From Clostridiales bacterium (GTDB lineage Bacteria > Bacillota > Clostridia > TANB77 > CAG-508): 64,000 bases of DNA. Shown here piece after piece: positions 20,631 to 31,900 of this stretch; within the stretch, counting starts at the first letter, position 1; each line of letters begins with the position of its first letter. The DNA is taken from the NCBI GenBank assembly GCA_019417465.1, contig DXVF01000001.1, forward strand, positions 161,926 to 225,925, written 5' to 3'. Under the pieces are notes generated by a model that did not search any database, was not told the origin of the DNA, and saw nothing but the letters and a program-made list of their open reading frames with translations. Made by a program: the position numbers and the translations under genes.

Positions 20631-22428
20631 TTATCTAAAAATTGCTTCGAATTCATCTCCATCAATTTTTTCTTTTTCTAATAAAACTCCTGCTACTGCA
20701 TGTAGTTTATCAATATTTGCTTGTAAAATCTCAGCAGCTGCTCTATATCCAAAGTCTATTATCTTTTTTACTTCTTCATCTATAATTGCTGCTGTTTCTT
20801 CTGAGTATTCTTTGCTTTGAGCAAAATCTCTTCCTAAAAATACTTCTTCTTGATTTTGACCAAGTGTAATAGTTCCTATTCTATCACTCATTCCATATTT
20901 AGTAACCATATCTCTAGCAATTTTAGTTGCTCTTTCTATATCATTACTTGCACCTGTTGATATATCATCTAATACTAATTTTTCTGCAACTCTTCCTCCT
21001 AGTAAAGAAATAATATTTTCTTGCATTTCAGATTTTGACATAAATGATTTATCTTCTGTTGGTCTATACATAGTATATCCACCAGCCATTCCTCTTGGAA
21101 CAATTGATATTTGGTGTACTGCATCTTGTGTTGGTAAAAATCTACTTACTACTGCGTGACCTGCTTCATGATATGCAACTAATTTATTTTCTTTATCACT
21201 TCTTACTCTTGTTCTTTTTTCTGGTCCCATTGTTACTTTTACCATTGCGTCTTCAATTTCTTTCATTCCTATCTCTGGCAAGTTTCTTCTAGCTGAAAGA
21301 AGTGCTGCCTCATTTAATACATTTTCTAAATCTGCTCCTGAAAATCCTGATGTATTTTTAGCAATTATTTTTAAATCAACATCATCTGCTAGTTTCTTTT
21401 TTCTACTATGAACTTCTAATATCTGCTCTCTTGCTTTAACATCTGGGCTTGAAACTACAATTTGTCTATCAAATCTTCCTGGTCTTAATAAAGCTCTATC
21501 TAATACATCTGGTCTATTTGTTGCAGCTAGTACTATAACACCTTCGTTTGCAGCAAATCCATCCATTTCTACTAATAACTGGTTTAGAGTTTGTTCTCTT
21601 TCATCATGTCCGCCACCAAGACCTGCACCTCTTTGACGTCCTACTGCATCAATTTCGTCAATAAATATTATACATGGAGCATTTTTCTTAGCTTGCTCAA
21701 ATAAATCTCTAACACGTGAAGCACCAACACCTACAAACATTTCAACAAAATCTGAACCACTTATTATGAAAAATGGAACTCCAGCTTCTCCTGCTACTGC
21801 TTTTGCAAGAAGTGTTTTTCCTGTACCAGGATGACCAACAAGTAAAACACCTTTTGGTATTCTTGCACCCATGTCTGTAAATTTTTTAGGATTTTTTAAA
21901 AATTCTACAATTTCTTGTAATTCTTCTTTTTCTTCATCTACACCTGCAACATCATTAAAAGTAATTCTATTTTTTTCAATCGCATTTATTAATTTTGCCT
22001 TACTTTTTCCAAATGACATTGTTTTACTTCCACCTTGGTTATTATTCATTAATAAAAACCAGAAAATAAAGAATATAATTAAAATTCCAAAAGGAGTTAA
22101 TAAACTAAGTAAAATCATAAAAATTGATTCAGATTTTTCTGTAACTTTCACATTACCAGCCTTCATCGGTTCTTGCAAAGTATTCATTAAACTATCTATA
22201 CTTGGTATATTGACTTCTTTTGTTATATTGTCATTTTTTAATTTGACATTTGCTGATTCACCACCGAGAATCTATCTCTATCTCTTTTACTTCTCCAGAC
22301 TCTATTTTAGCAACTAGTTCTGAATAAGCAAGTTTTGTATCACTATTACCTACTATTGATGTTAATAATACAATGAATATAATTCCTATAATTAGCCAGA
22401 CAGCTAATGTTTTTATACTATTTTTCAA
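20631..22428 (-). CDS. ftsH: ATP-dependent zinc metalloprotease FtsH
   Basis: 598 residues after joining at CGGT 22263-22266. Membrane-bound AAA+ protease for quality control of membrane and regulatory proteins. The N-terminal transmembrane helix (about 8-30) and periplasmic-type domain are followed by a second helix, Walker A (G-H-P-G-T-G-K-T), Walker B (I-I-F-I-D-E-I-D), the second region of homology and the zinc site H-E-A-G-H. Start taken as TTG 22428, ten bases after AAAGGAGG; an ATG at 22485 is possible but lacks a ribosome site. The break lies in the extracytoplasmic domain (E-I-D-S, G, G-E-S-A). It follows tilS, the usual clostridial order. Confidence 0.95.
22263..22266 (-). other. 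CGGT +1 decoding site (ftsH)
   Basis: TCT CGG T. The continuation is GGT GGT GAA TCA (G-G-E-S). The zero frame stops at TGA two codons later. The downstream 544 codons include all catalytic motifs. Confidence 0.9.
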
Positions 22429-22508
22429 AATTAAATTTCCTCCTTTTATGCTTTTCACGTTATTTAAATCATAAATATTATTCAATATACCACATTATAC
22501 TGCTCATT

Positions 22509-23492
22509 TCAAGCATTTTTAATAAAGAAAATATTCTTATTTTTTAGTAAAATTTTGATATTTTTATTTGGAATTAAGTATTTATTTCCAATGTTATTAT
22601 CACACAATTTAATTATATCTTCTATATTAATTTTTTCTATTCCCTGTGAGTTTCCCAAAAGATTATTAATAGTATACAAAATTACTCTAGATTTTATTAC
22701 TCTTTTTAGTAAATTAAATGATTTTAAATCAAGTACTATTTTAGTTTCATCACTTTCTAATAATACTTTCTTATATTCTTCTTTTGTAACTTCGTCAAGA
22801 TAATCATTTTCTTGTTTTAAAAGTTCTGATAAACGGTTTATAGTTTCTATGATATTGGGATTAAAATTTTCTTTTAAGTATGGCAACAATAAATTTCTAA
22901 CTTTATTTCTTGTATAAATATTTTCTTTATTACTTTTGTCAAATTTAGGATTTAATTTTAGAATTTCACAATAACTTTCAATTTCATCTCTCTTACACTT
23001 AATTATTGGTCTAATTAAATCGTTTCTTATTGGCTCTATGCCTTTTAGTCCTGCACTTCCACTACCTCTTATTATATTCATTAAAACTGTCTCGGCATTA
23101 TCATTTGAATTATGAGCTGTTGCAATTTTATTTGAATTTGTTTTTTTCTTAATTTCTCTAAAGAAATCGTAACGTATTTTTCTACCTGTTTCTTCTGTTC
23201 CCAGTTTACTTTCTTTAGATAATTGAAGTACATTAACTTTTTTTATAAAACACTCTACTCCTATATTTTCACAAAATTCTTTTACATATTCTGTTTCCAA
23301 ATCAGCTTCTTCTCTAATCATATGATTAATATGTGCTACAACAATTTCAAAGTTCAATTTCTTTTTTAATTTATTTAATATGCTTAATAAACAAATAGAA
23401 TCTGGTCCACCAGACACCCCTATTACAATTCTATCTCCATCTTCAATTAATTTATATTCTTTTATTGTATTTAACACCTTTTTTTCTAACAA
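22509..23492 (-). CDS. tilS: tRNA(Ile)-lysidine synthase TilS
   Basis: 327 residues. It forms lysidine at C34 of tRNA-Ile(CAU), so that AUA is read as isoleucine. The PP-loop ATP motif S-G-G-P-D-S (about 27-32) is followed by the H-I-N-H-M-I-R region and G-I-E-P-I-R-N-D-L-I-R-P. The start is placed at TTG 23492, six bases after AGGAG; a longer frame to 23534 would run into the palindrome upstream. It lies between dnaB and ftsH. It is intact, with no CGG codon. Confidence 0.93.
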   Translation of the reverse strand: MLEKKVLNTIKEYKLIEDGDRIVIGVSGGPDSICLLSILNKLKKKLNFEIVVAHINHMIREEADLETEYVKEFCENIGVECFIKKVNVLQLSKESKLGTEETGRKIRYDFFREIKKKTNSNKIATAHNSNDNAETVLMNIIRGSGSAGLKGIEPIRNDLIRPIIKCKRDEIESYCEILKLNPKFDKSNKENIYTRNKVRNLLLPYLKENFNPNIIETINRLSELLKQENDYLDEVTKEEYKKVLLESDETKIVLDLKSFNLLKRVIKSRVILYTINNLLGNSQGIEKINIEDIIKLCDNNIGNKYLIPNKNIKILLKNKNIFFIKNA

Positions 23493-23517
23493 TTTTCTAC
23501 TCCTTTTTTCAATAAGA

Positions 23518-23599
23518 ACGGGGGATTTTGGCAAAACTTAATGCGATGTTTTTATCGAATCTAATTATTCTTTCCATCAAATTTACCAAAATACCCCGT
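23518..23599. repeat. Imperfect palindrome between dnaB and tilS
   Basis: Left arm ACGGGGGATTTTGGCAAAA pairs with right arm TTTACCAAAATACCCCGT. Related in core sequence (TTTTGGCAA with a G/C-rich patch) to the palindromes at 39261 and 42526. Confidence 0.65.
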
Positions 23600-23626
23600 G
23601 TTTTTATTTACTTCTTACATCTTAAT

Positions 23627-24958
23627 TTAATCTCTATATTTTTCTATATTAGCAAATTTCGTGTAATTTCCAAGCCATAATAATTCTACTGTTCCAGTTG
23701 AACCAGCTCTATGTTTTGCAATAATTACTTCTGCTATATTTTTCTTTTCAGATTCTTCATTATAATAATCATCACGATATAAAAACATAACAATATCAGC
23801 ATCTTGCTCTATAGCTCCAGATTCACGAAGGTCTGAAAGCATAGGTCTATGGTCTGGTCTTTGCTCTGGTGCACGAGATAACTGTGATAGTGCAATTACT
23901 GGAACATTAATTTCTTTTGCAAGTATTTTTAAAGACCTACTAATTTCTGAAATTTCTTGTTCACGACTTCCGCTTTTTTTATTACTTCCTTGAACTAACT
24001 GTAAATAGTCTATTACAACTAACCCAATATTTTTTTCTAATTTCATTTTTCTACACTTTGCACGAATTTCCATAATAGAAATACCTGGTGTATCATCTAT
24101 AAAAATTTGTGACTCTGAAAGTTCTCCTGATGCCATAGCAAGCTTGGTCCAATCTTCATCTTCTATTTTACCAGTTCTAACTTTATTACTATCTACCATC
24201 GCTTCACTACACAAAATTCTGTTGCCCATTTGTTCTTTAGACATCTCAAGACTAAATATAGCAACAGGCACATTAGCTCTTACAGCAGCATTTGATGCAA
24301 TATTTAATGCAAAAGCAGATTTTCCCATAGCAGGTCTTGCTGCAACTAATATTAGATCTGAATTATGAAGTCCAGCTGTTTTATAATCTAAGTCTGCAAA
24401 TCCTGTTGGTACTCCTGTAATATGTTGTTTTCTATTATATAATTCTTCTAACTGTGTGAAAGATTCAACTAAAATGTCTTTCATAGATGAATAGCCTTTT
24501 TGATTTTTTCTTTGCATAACATTAAAAATCTTTTTTTCTGCAACATCCATTATATCTTCTACTTCTTGCGTTTGGTCATACCCTAAAACAATAAGCTCAT
24601 TTGCAGTTTTTATTAATGTTCTAAGCATAGATTTTTCTTCTACTATTTTTATATATTTCTCTACATTTGCAGTTGTTGGAACTTTTTCCGGAAGCTCAGC
24701 TAGATACTCTAATCCTCCAACAGATTCAAATTTTCCTAAAGAAACAAGTTCATCTTTAAGAGTAATAATATCTACTGGCTCTCCTCTATTGTATAAATTC
24801 ATTATTGCACTATAGATTACTTTATTATCTTCTCTATAAAAATCTTCTTCTTTTAGTACTTCTACAGCAGAGATAACAGAATCTTTATCTGTTAACATAC
24901 TTCCTATAACTGCTTGCTCTGCTTCTATATCGTGTGGTGGTACTTTACCTAAATCCAT
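23627..24958 (-). CDS. dnaB: Replicative DNA helicase DnaB
   Basis: 443 residues from ATG 24958 (after GGAGCG). Hexameric 5'-3' helicase at the replication fork (DnaC in Bacillus nomenclature). The N-terminal domain begins with V-P-P-H-D-I-E-A-E-Q-A-V-I-G-S-M. The RecA-like domain has Walker A A-R-P-A-M-G-K-S, F-S-L-E-M-S and D-Y-L-Q-L-V. Full length for the family. It follows rplI directly, the conserved gdpP-rplI-dnaB order. Confidence 0.95.
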   Translation of the reverse strand: MDLGKVPPHDIEAEQAVIGSMLTDKDSVISAVEVLKEEDFYREDNKVIYSAIMNLYNRGEPVDIITLKDELVSLGKFESVGGLEYLAELPEKVPTTANVEKYIKIVEEKSMLRTLIKTANELIVLGYDQTQEVEDIMDVAEKKIFNVMQRKNQKGYSSMKDILVESFTQLEELYNRKQHITGVPTGFADLDYKTAGLHNSDLILVAARPAMGKSAFALNIASNAAVRANVPVAIFSLEMSKEQMGNRILCSEAMVDSNKVRTGKIEDEDWTKLAMASGELSESQIFIDDTPGISIMEIRAKCRKMKLEKNIGLVVIDYLQLVQGSNKKSGSREQEISEISRSLKILAKEINVPVIALSQLSRAPEQRPDHRPMLSDLRESGAIEQDADIVMFLYRDDYYNEESEKKNIAEVIIAKHRAGSTGTVELLWLGNYTKFANIEKYRD

Positions 24959-25016
24959 TATTTTTCGCTCCTTTGATTGCAAAATAACTCGTGCCATTTG
25001 ACAATTTTGACTATTT

Positions 25017-25460
25017 TTAAGCAAGAGTATTCACTTTTAAATTTGCTATAACTCCTTCATATAGTTTTATATCTACATTTACTGTTCCCAAAACTTTTAT
25101 AGTTTCTTTTAAGACTATTTTCTTTTTATCTATATCAATATTATATTGTGATTTTAAATTTTCTGCAATTTCCTTTGAAGTAACTCCTCCAAAAATTTTT
25201 CCATTATCTCCTGCTTTTACTTGTATTTTTAAAACTATATCTTTTAATTTATTTGCTGTTTCTATTGCTTTCGCTTTTTCTAAATCTTTTTTATGCTGAT
25301 TTGAATCTTGTTTTGCCTTTAACTTTACTAAATTATCTTTAGTTGCTTCTATAGCCAATTTTTTAGGAAATAAATAGTTCCTTGCATATCCATCACTTGC
25401 ATTTATAACTTCATCTTTTTTTCCTACACCTTTTATATTATCAAGTAATATTACTTTCAT
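25017..25460 (-). CDS. rplI: 50S ribosomal protein bL9
   Basis: 147 residues from ATG 25460 (preceded by TGGAGGATTTAAGT). Binds 23S rRNA in the large subunit. The N-terminus M-K-V-I-L-L-D-N-I-K-G-V-G-K-K and the motif G-Y-A-R-N-Y-L-F-P-K are diagnostic. The C-terminal domain contains G-K-I-F-G-G-V-T. Its stop lies 59 bases before the dnaB start. Confidence 0.96.
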   Translation of the reverse strand: MKVILLDNIKGVGKKDEVINASDGYARNYLFPKKLAIEATKDNLVKLKAKQDSNQHKKDLEKAKAIETANKLKDIVLKIQVKAGDNGKIFGGVTSKEIAENLKSQYNIDIDKKKIVLKETIKVLGTVNVDIKLYEGVIANLKVNTLA

Positions 25461-25558
25461 ACTTAAATCCTCCAAGTCTTTCAATTTCCTATATTTTATA
25501 ACAAATCAAGCATTTTTTCAATACCTTAATATCATTTTACAAACTACATATTATTATA

Positions 25559-25597
25559 TAAAAAAAGAACCTATATCTTAAAAAGATATAAATTCTT
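25559..25597 (-). terminator. Terminator after the DUF4870-like gene
   Basis: The minus strand shows AAGAATTTATATCTT, a loop, AAGATATAGGTTCTT and a T-run immediately after the stop at 25603. It would separate the small membrane genes from rplI. Confidence 0.7.
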
Positions 25598-25602
25598 TAT
25601 AA

Positions 25603-25929
25603 TTATCCTTCTATTTGTTTTCCAAATATAGATTTAGCTATATTTCCTATTACAGGCAATTCTGGATTTTCCCCATTATTTGCTTTTACTATTCCTAATA
25701 TAATAAATACAATATAAGCAATATAAGGAAGTGTTGATAGTAATCCAATTCCTGTTAATCCAGCTAAAAATCCTAGAATAAAACTTAGTATTATATAGGC
25801 TATAAATATAACAATTGATTGAGCGCAGTGAAATTTAACATCTCTGCTACTTTCTTTTTGAAATAAAAATATTAATGCACATATAAATACTATGTATCCT
25901 ACTATTGATTTTGTCTTTTCATTATTCAT
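25603..25929 (-). CDS. DUF4870-like small membrane protein
   Basis: 108 residues from ATG 25929, with AAGGAGG about nine bases upstream. Three hydrophobic helices and the pattern D-V-K-F-H-C-A-Q-S-I-V-I-F match DUF4870/Tic20-like membrane proteins of unknown function. The start lies two bases after the stop of the DUF2752 gene, so the two are translationally coupled. Confidence 0.75.
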   Translation of the reverse strand: MNNEKTKSIVGYIVFICALIFLFQKESSRDVKFHCAQSIVIFIAYIILSFILGFLAGLTGIGLLSTLPYIAYIVFIILGIVKANNGENPELPVIGNIAKSIFGKQIEG

Positions 25930-26212
25930 TATTAGGTTCCTCCTTTTTAATATATTTATGCCATGTATAAGCATATATAATTACTGTATATGGAAAAACA
26001 ATTATTACTTTCCAATTATAATTTATTGCATCTTGAAAATTCAGATGCAATATAGATAAGAATGCTCTTGTCATTCCACAATTAAAGCATTCTTTCCCTG
26101 TAATTCTTTTATATATACATATACTTTCCATAGAATTCTCTATTGGTATATTATATAAAATTATTAGTAGAATAAAATTAATTACTATAAAAAAAATAAT
26201 TTTTTTATTCAT
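25922..26212 (-). CDS. DUF2752 membrane protein
   Basis: 96 residues from ATG 26212 (an ATG at 26230 in frame would add six). Two membrane helices flank the DUF2752 signature C-F-N-C-G-M-T-R-A-F. The conserved cysteine pair and G-M-T-R are intact. Function unknown. Its start overlaps the TM2 stop codon and its end abuts the DUF4870-like start, forming a tight three-gene unit. Confidence 0.8.
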   Translation of the reverse strand: MNKKIIFFIVINFILLIILYNIPIENSMESICIYKRITGKECFNCGMTRAFLSILHLNFQDAINYNWKVIIVFPYTVIIYAYTWHKYIKKEEPNNE

Positions 26213-26417
26213 TAACGATAGCATTTCCATCTTTATCTGTAAATTTACCTGTTATTATCATGATTAAGTCTACTAATGTCCAAATTCCGCATCCACCACA
26301 TGTTATAAGCATTAATATACCTGTTCCTATTTTACCTGCATAAAAACGGTGTACACCTATAGATCCTAAAAATATACATAATAATAATGTAGTTAACCAA
26401 TTTTTCTCACTTTTCAT
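26205..26417 (-). CDS. TM2-domain membrane protein
   Basis: 70 residues. TM2 domain with two helices and the motifs F-L-G-S-I-G-V-H-R-F-Y-A-G-K and G-G-C-G-I-W-T-L-V-D-L. Function unknown in bacteria. Strong ribosome site GGGGGGAA upstream. First gene of the small membrane cluster inserted between gdpP and rplI. Confidence 0.85.
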   Translation of the reverse strand: MKSEKNWLTTLLLCIFLGSIGVHRFYAGKIGTGILMLITCGGCGIWTLVDLIMIITGKFTDKDGNAIVNE

Positions 26418-26527
26418 TTAAATTCCCCCCTTATTTTACATTTTTTCTTTTAGCATCACATTTTAATATTACTATTACTTTTTAATTCTGTCAATTACTT
26501 ATTAAAAAAATTTAAAATCGGAAGAAA

Positions 26528-26585
26528 TGGACAAAGGGAGTCTTGGACAGAGAACCGTCCCTTTGTCCAACCGTCCCTCTGTCCA
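26528..26585. repeat. Degenerate REP-like palindrome, copy 3
   Basis: Contains TGGACAAAGGGA, GGACAGAGAACCGTCCC and CCGTCCCTCTGTCCA in rearranged order. It is a decayed relative of the 19229 and 20523 palindromes. Confidence 0.7.
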
Positions 26586-26597
26586 CCTTTTACAATC

Positions 26598-28623
26598 TTA
26601 GCTTGATATTTCGCTAAAATATTCATTTATTCTATTTATTAATTCATTCTTAACATCTTCTATATCCATTCCTTCAACTTGTGCTCCGGCTAAGGTAATA
26701 TGTCCTCCGCCACCAAGTTTTTCTAATATAACCTGAACATTAATGTCACCTATTGATCTACCACTAATACAAACTTTTTCTCCTAAATATCCTATTACAA
26801 AAGATGCAGTTATATCACTTATTGTTAGTAATTCATCTGCAGCTTTTGCACAAATTATATTTGCATTTTTATCTTCTTTATAATAAATTGAAATTGCAAT
26901 TGTACCATTTACTATTTCTGCATCAGAAACAATTTCTGATATAGTATTATATGTTTTTATATCACTTTGGAACCATTTTTTTACTTTTATTATATCTACA
27001 CCACATTTTCTTAAATATGCGGCTGCTTCAAATGTTCTTACACCAGTTTTAAATGTAAAGTTTTTTGTATCCATCATAATACCTGCATATAATCCTTCAG
27101 CTTCTAATTCTGATAAAGTAAGTGGTTTTCCGAGAGTATTCTATTAGCTCTGTTACTAGTTCACATGCTGATGAAGCATAGACTTCTTGGAATGTTAATG
27201 TTGCATTTTCTATATAATCTGTGCTTCTTCTATGATGATCTATTACAACAATTTTACTTGTTTTTTCTAACAATTCTGGTACTTCTACATATGTTTTTTT
27301 ATGTGTATCAACAATAATTAATAATGTATCTTGACTAATTTTTGAAAGTGCTTCATTTTTGTTAATAATAATATCTTGATACTCTTTTTGGCTTTTTGCT
27401 ACTTGTATAAAATTGTCCAAACTTATTCCTGAAGTTTCATTTACTATATAGCTTTCTTTCTCTAAAGATTTAGCAATTCTATATATACCAAGACTTGCTC
27501 CCATGCAATCTATGTCTCCATTTGTATGTCCCATTATTAAAACATCTTTTGCTTCTCCTATTAATTCTTCTAATGCATGTGCTACAATTCTTGCTTTTAC
27601 TCTTGTTCTTTTTTCTACTTCTTGTGCTCTTCCTCCAAAGAATAAATATTTACCATTTTCTCTCACAACAGCTTGGTCTCCACCACGACCTAAAGCTATA
27701 TCCATTGCTGCCTTAGCAGATTTATATTTATCATAATTAGATTCTCCCTCGTTAGAAACAGCTATACTTAATGTCGATTGGATTCTTCCAGGTACTTCTA
27801 GCTCTTTTATTGTATCTAATATATTAAATTTTTTCTCCTCTATTTCTTTTAAATATTTTTGCTCAAAGATACATACAAAATTATCTCTTTCTTGTTTTAA
27901 AACTAAACCTTTAAAAGATGTCGCCCAATCATATATTGTTTTCTCTATTTTTGCAGTCATTTCTGGCTTATCTTCACTAGAGATTCTTTGCATAATCTCT
28001 TCATAATTATCAATCATTATAATTCCAACACATATCTTAGAATTATTAAAGTTTTCTTGTAACTTTATATGTTCTGTTTCATCAATGAAATACAATGTAG
28101 CCATATATTCTTTTTGTTTTTTCTTATCATTCTGTTTTGATTTTACATACTCACCTAATATTTTATATTCTCTTTTTCCAATAGTAACATGGTTATTAAT
28201 TGTATTATTTTTATCCTTCTCATTAGAATTTTCTATTTCTAATTTTAATTCTTTTATTATTGTATTTAAATGTGTGTTTATATCTATATTTGCAAACTCC
28301 TGTACAAACTTTGTACTTTTCCAAATTATATTTCCGTTCGTTTCTATAATTATTAAAGGAAAAGGTGAATTAATTAAAGATCTTTTTGACACTTTATCTA
28401 CATTAATTGTAAGTTCTTTAATATGTTCTGATAATTCTGCTGTTCGTTTTTTATTTGTCCAACTAGTATAAACTAAAATTAAAGAATATATTATAATTGC
28501 TGGTATTATTAATCTTACTTCATAACAACACAATGCAATTAGTAATATTGCAATAATTACTAAATATGCTTTTGTTTTTGAGACAAGACCATCAAATAGT
28601 TTTACATTATTATTATTTGACAT
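26598..28623 (-). CDS. gdpP: Cyclic-di-AMP phosphodiesterase GdpP (DHH/DHHA1)
   Basis: 674 residues after joining at CGGA 27129-27132. Degrades c-di-AMP to pApA and so affects cell-wall and potassium homeostasis. Two N-terminal transmembrane helices (about 15-50), a PAS-like region, a degenerate GGDEF domain, then DHH (M-G-H-T-N-G-D-I-D-C-M-G and V-I-D-H-H-R-R) and DHHA1 (G-G-G-G-H). The break falls between DHH and DHHA1, inside the stretch leading to A-G-I-M-M-D-T-K; decoding restores the family sequence. Strong ribosome site AAAAGGAGA. Upstream of rplI-dnaB, as in other Firmicutes. Confidence 0.94.
27129..27132 (-). other. CGGA +1 decoding site (gdpP)
   Basis: TCT CGG A. The continuation is GGA AAA CCA CTT (G-K-P-L), then 177 codons with DHHA1. 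Confidence 0.9.
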
Positions 28624-28796
28624 AACAATCTCCTTTTATCATAATATATTAATTTTACTATTTTTCTATATATTTGTCAAGTAACGAAAAAAGAGCAAAT
28701 GCTTACAGCTAACGCTTTTTACTTGATATCTAATTTAAACATATAAATCGAGATTGATATTAATAAATCTTTTGCTTATACTCTTTAGCACACCCC

Positions 28797-28837
28797 AAAA
28801 AAGATTTATTGCAATTTTGTTACAATAAATCTTTTTT
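28797..28837 (-). terminator. Strong terminator between rpoC and gdpP
   Basis: A perfect 15-base stem AAAAAAGATTTATTG / CAATAAATCTTTTTT with an 11-base loop and T-run, inside the 361-base gap 28624-28984. Confidence 0.8.
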
Positions 28838-28928
28838 TATAACTATTTATTCCGTAAATGTTTTAGACTTTTCATTAGCTTTTTGTATATAAAATGCCTT
28901 AAATAAATTATCTAATATATTTAAAGAA

Positions 28929-28954
28929 CGTGTTAAATTGGTCAATTTAACACG
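28929..28954 (-). terminator. Hairpin just after rpoC
   Basis: CGTGTTAAATT / AATTTAACACG stem with a 4-base loop, 30 bases past the rpoC stop. There is no clear T-run, so it may serve as a 3'-end processing or protection hairpin. Confidence 0.5.
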
Positions 28955-28984
28955 CCCCTTTTTGCAAAATAAATCTTTTTATTT

Positions 28985-31900
28985 TTAAGCTTCTTGCTTA
29001 CTATCTTGTTGTCCTTCAAGCTCTTCTACATCTTCAGTATTTATATGCGTATTTTTGTAAACCTGCATACCTGTACCTGCTGGAATTAATTTTCCTATAA
29101 TTACATTTTCCTTTAATCCAATTAGGTCATCTACTTTTCCTTTAATTGCTGCTTCTGTAAGAACTCTTGTTGTTTCTTGGAAAGAAGCTGCAGATAGGAA
29201 GCTTTCTGTTGCAAGAGAAGCTTTTGTAATTCCAAGAAGTACTCTTCTTCCAGTTGCTGGCACTTTTCCTTCAGCTATCACTCTATTATTTTCGTCTTCG
29301 AATTCATACATATCTACTAGTGATCCTGCAAACAGTCCAGTATCTCCATTATCTTCAACTTTTACTTTCTTAAGCATCTGTCTAGCAATAACTTCAATAT
29401 GCTTATCATTAATATCAACACCTTGATTACGATATACTTTTTGTACTTCTTGTACTAAATATTCGAATACTCCTTCTGGTCCTTTGATTGTTAAGATTTC
29501 ATTTGGATTTATAGACCCTTCTGTAATAGGATCTCCAGCTTTTATAACATCTCCTTCTTTAACATGAAGTTTTGCTCCAAAAGGTATTGTGTATTTCTTA
29601 GCATCATCATCAGATATAACTGTTACTTCTTTTCTTGATTTATCATCAGAAATTCTAACAGTACCATCTATTTCTGTTATTATAGCTAATCCTTTTGGTT
29701 TCCTTGCTTCAAATAACTCTTCAACCCTTGGAAGACCTTGAGTAATATCTGCAACACCAGCAACACCACCAGAGTGAATAGTTCTCATTGTAAGCTGTGT
29801 ACCTGGTTCACCAATTGATTGAGCTGCAATAATACCTACTGCTTCTCCTATTTGTGCTTCTTCACGAGTAGCTAAGCCCATACCATAGCATTTAGCGCAT
29901 ACACCATGTTTAGTTCTACATCCTATAACAGAACGCACTTTTACACTCTCTATTCCGCTACTTATTATTTTATCAATTATTTTTTCTGTAAGCATTGTAT
30001 TAGTATTTGCTAGTAGCTCATTACTGTTTGGATCAATAATATCTTCTAATGGATATCTACCAATTAATCTTTCTTCTAATTTTTCAACTACTTGATTTCC
30101 ATCTTTTATGTCATATACTTCGATTCCTTCATGTGTTCCACAATCATGTTCTTTTACAATTATATCTTGTGATACATCAACTAATCTTCTTGTTAAATAT
30201 CCTGAATCTGCTGTTCTTAAAGCTGTATCTGAAAGACCTTTTCTCGCACCATGTGCTGCAATAAAGTACTCTATTGCATCTAATCCCTCTCTAAAACATG
30301 ATTTAATAGGAATCTCAACAACTTTACCAGTTGTACTTGCCATAAGTCCACGCATACCTGCAATTTGTTTTAATTGGTCAAGATTTCCGTCTTGCTCCAG
30401 ATTCAGCCATCATATAAACTGGATTTAAACTATCAAAATTATCTTTCATAGCTATTTTCACATCATCTGTTGCTTTACTCCAGATTTTAATAACAGCATT
30501 ATATCTTTCATCATCTGTTATTAAACCACGTTTATATTGTTTTAATACTGTATCTACTTGGTTTCCGAGCCTCTTCTAATATTGTTTTTTTAGCTTCTGG
30601 TACTTTTACATCACTAACAGATACTGTAATAGCACCAATTGTAGAATATTTGTATCCTGTTGATTTAATATAGTCTAGTAATTCTGCTGTATCACTTAAT
30701 CCGTGTGTATTAATTGATTTCGCAATAATTTTTCCTAGATTCTTTTTGATTACAGGAAAATTAATTTCTAAATCAAATTCCTCCTCTGGATTTTCTCTAT
30801 CTACAAATCCTAGATCTTGTGGTATACCCTTATTAAATATAATTCTACCAACTGTTGTTTCTATTATTTTGTGTTTTTCTTCATCATTTACGATTTTAGA
30901 CATTCTAACCTTTATTTTAGCATGCATTCCTAAATCATGGTTTTCGTATGCTATAACTGCTTCTTCTGGAGAACTAAAGTATTTTCCTTCTCCTGGTTCT
31001 CCTTCTACTTCCATTGTTAAATAATAACTTCCTAAAATCATATCTTGTGTTGGAACTGTAACTGGTTTACCATCTTGTGGTTTTAAAAGGTTATTAACTG
31101 AAAGCATTAAAAATCTTGCTTCTGCTTGTGCCTCTGGTGATAATGGTACGTGAATAGCCATTTGGTCACCATCAAAATCTGCATTAAATGCTGTACAAAC
31201 TAATGGATGTAATTTTATTGCTCTACCTTCAACAAGTACTGGTTCGAAAGCTTGTATACCAAGTCTATGAAGTGTTGGAGCACGGTTTAACATTACAGGA
31301 TGATCTTTAATAACATCTTCTAATATATCCCATACTTCTGGTCTTAATCTTTCTACCATTCTTTTTGCATTTTTTATATTGTGTGCAATTCCACGACCTA
31401 CTAATTCTTTCATTACAAAAGGTTTAAATAGTTCAACTGCCATTTCTTTTGGAAGTCCACATTGATAAATTTTTAATTCTGGTCCTACTACGATAACTGA
31501 ACGTCCTGAATAATCAACACGTTTACCAAGTAAGTTTTGTCTAAATCTACCTTGTTTTCCTTTTAATAAATCTGATAATGATTTTAAAGGTCTATTACCA
31601 GCTCCTGTAACTGGTCTTCCACGCCTTCCATTATCTATTAGGGCATCTACAGATTCTTGTAACATTCTTTTTTCATTTCTTACAATAATCTCTGGTGCTC
31701 CTAGCTCTAATAATCTTTTTAAACGATTATTTCTGTTAATTACTCTTCTATATAAATCATTTAAATCTGATGTAGCAAATCTACCACCATCTAATTGTAC
31801 CATTGGTCTTAATTCTGGTGGAATTACTGGTACTACATTCATAATCATCCATTCTGGTCTATTATTAGATAATCTGAAAGATTCTACAGTATCTAATCTT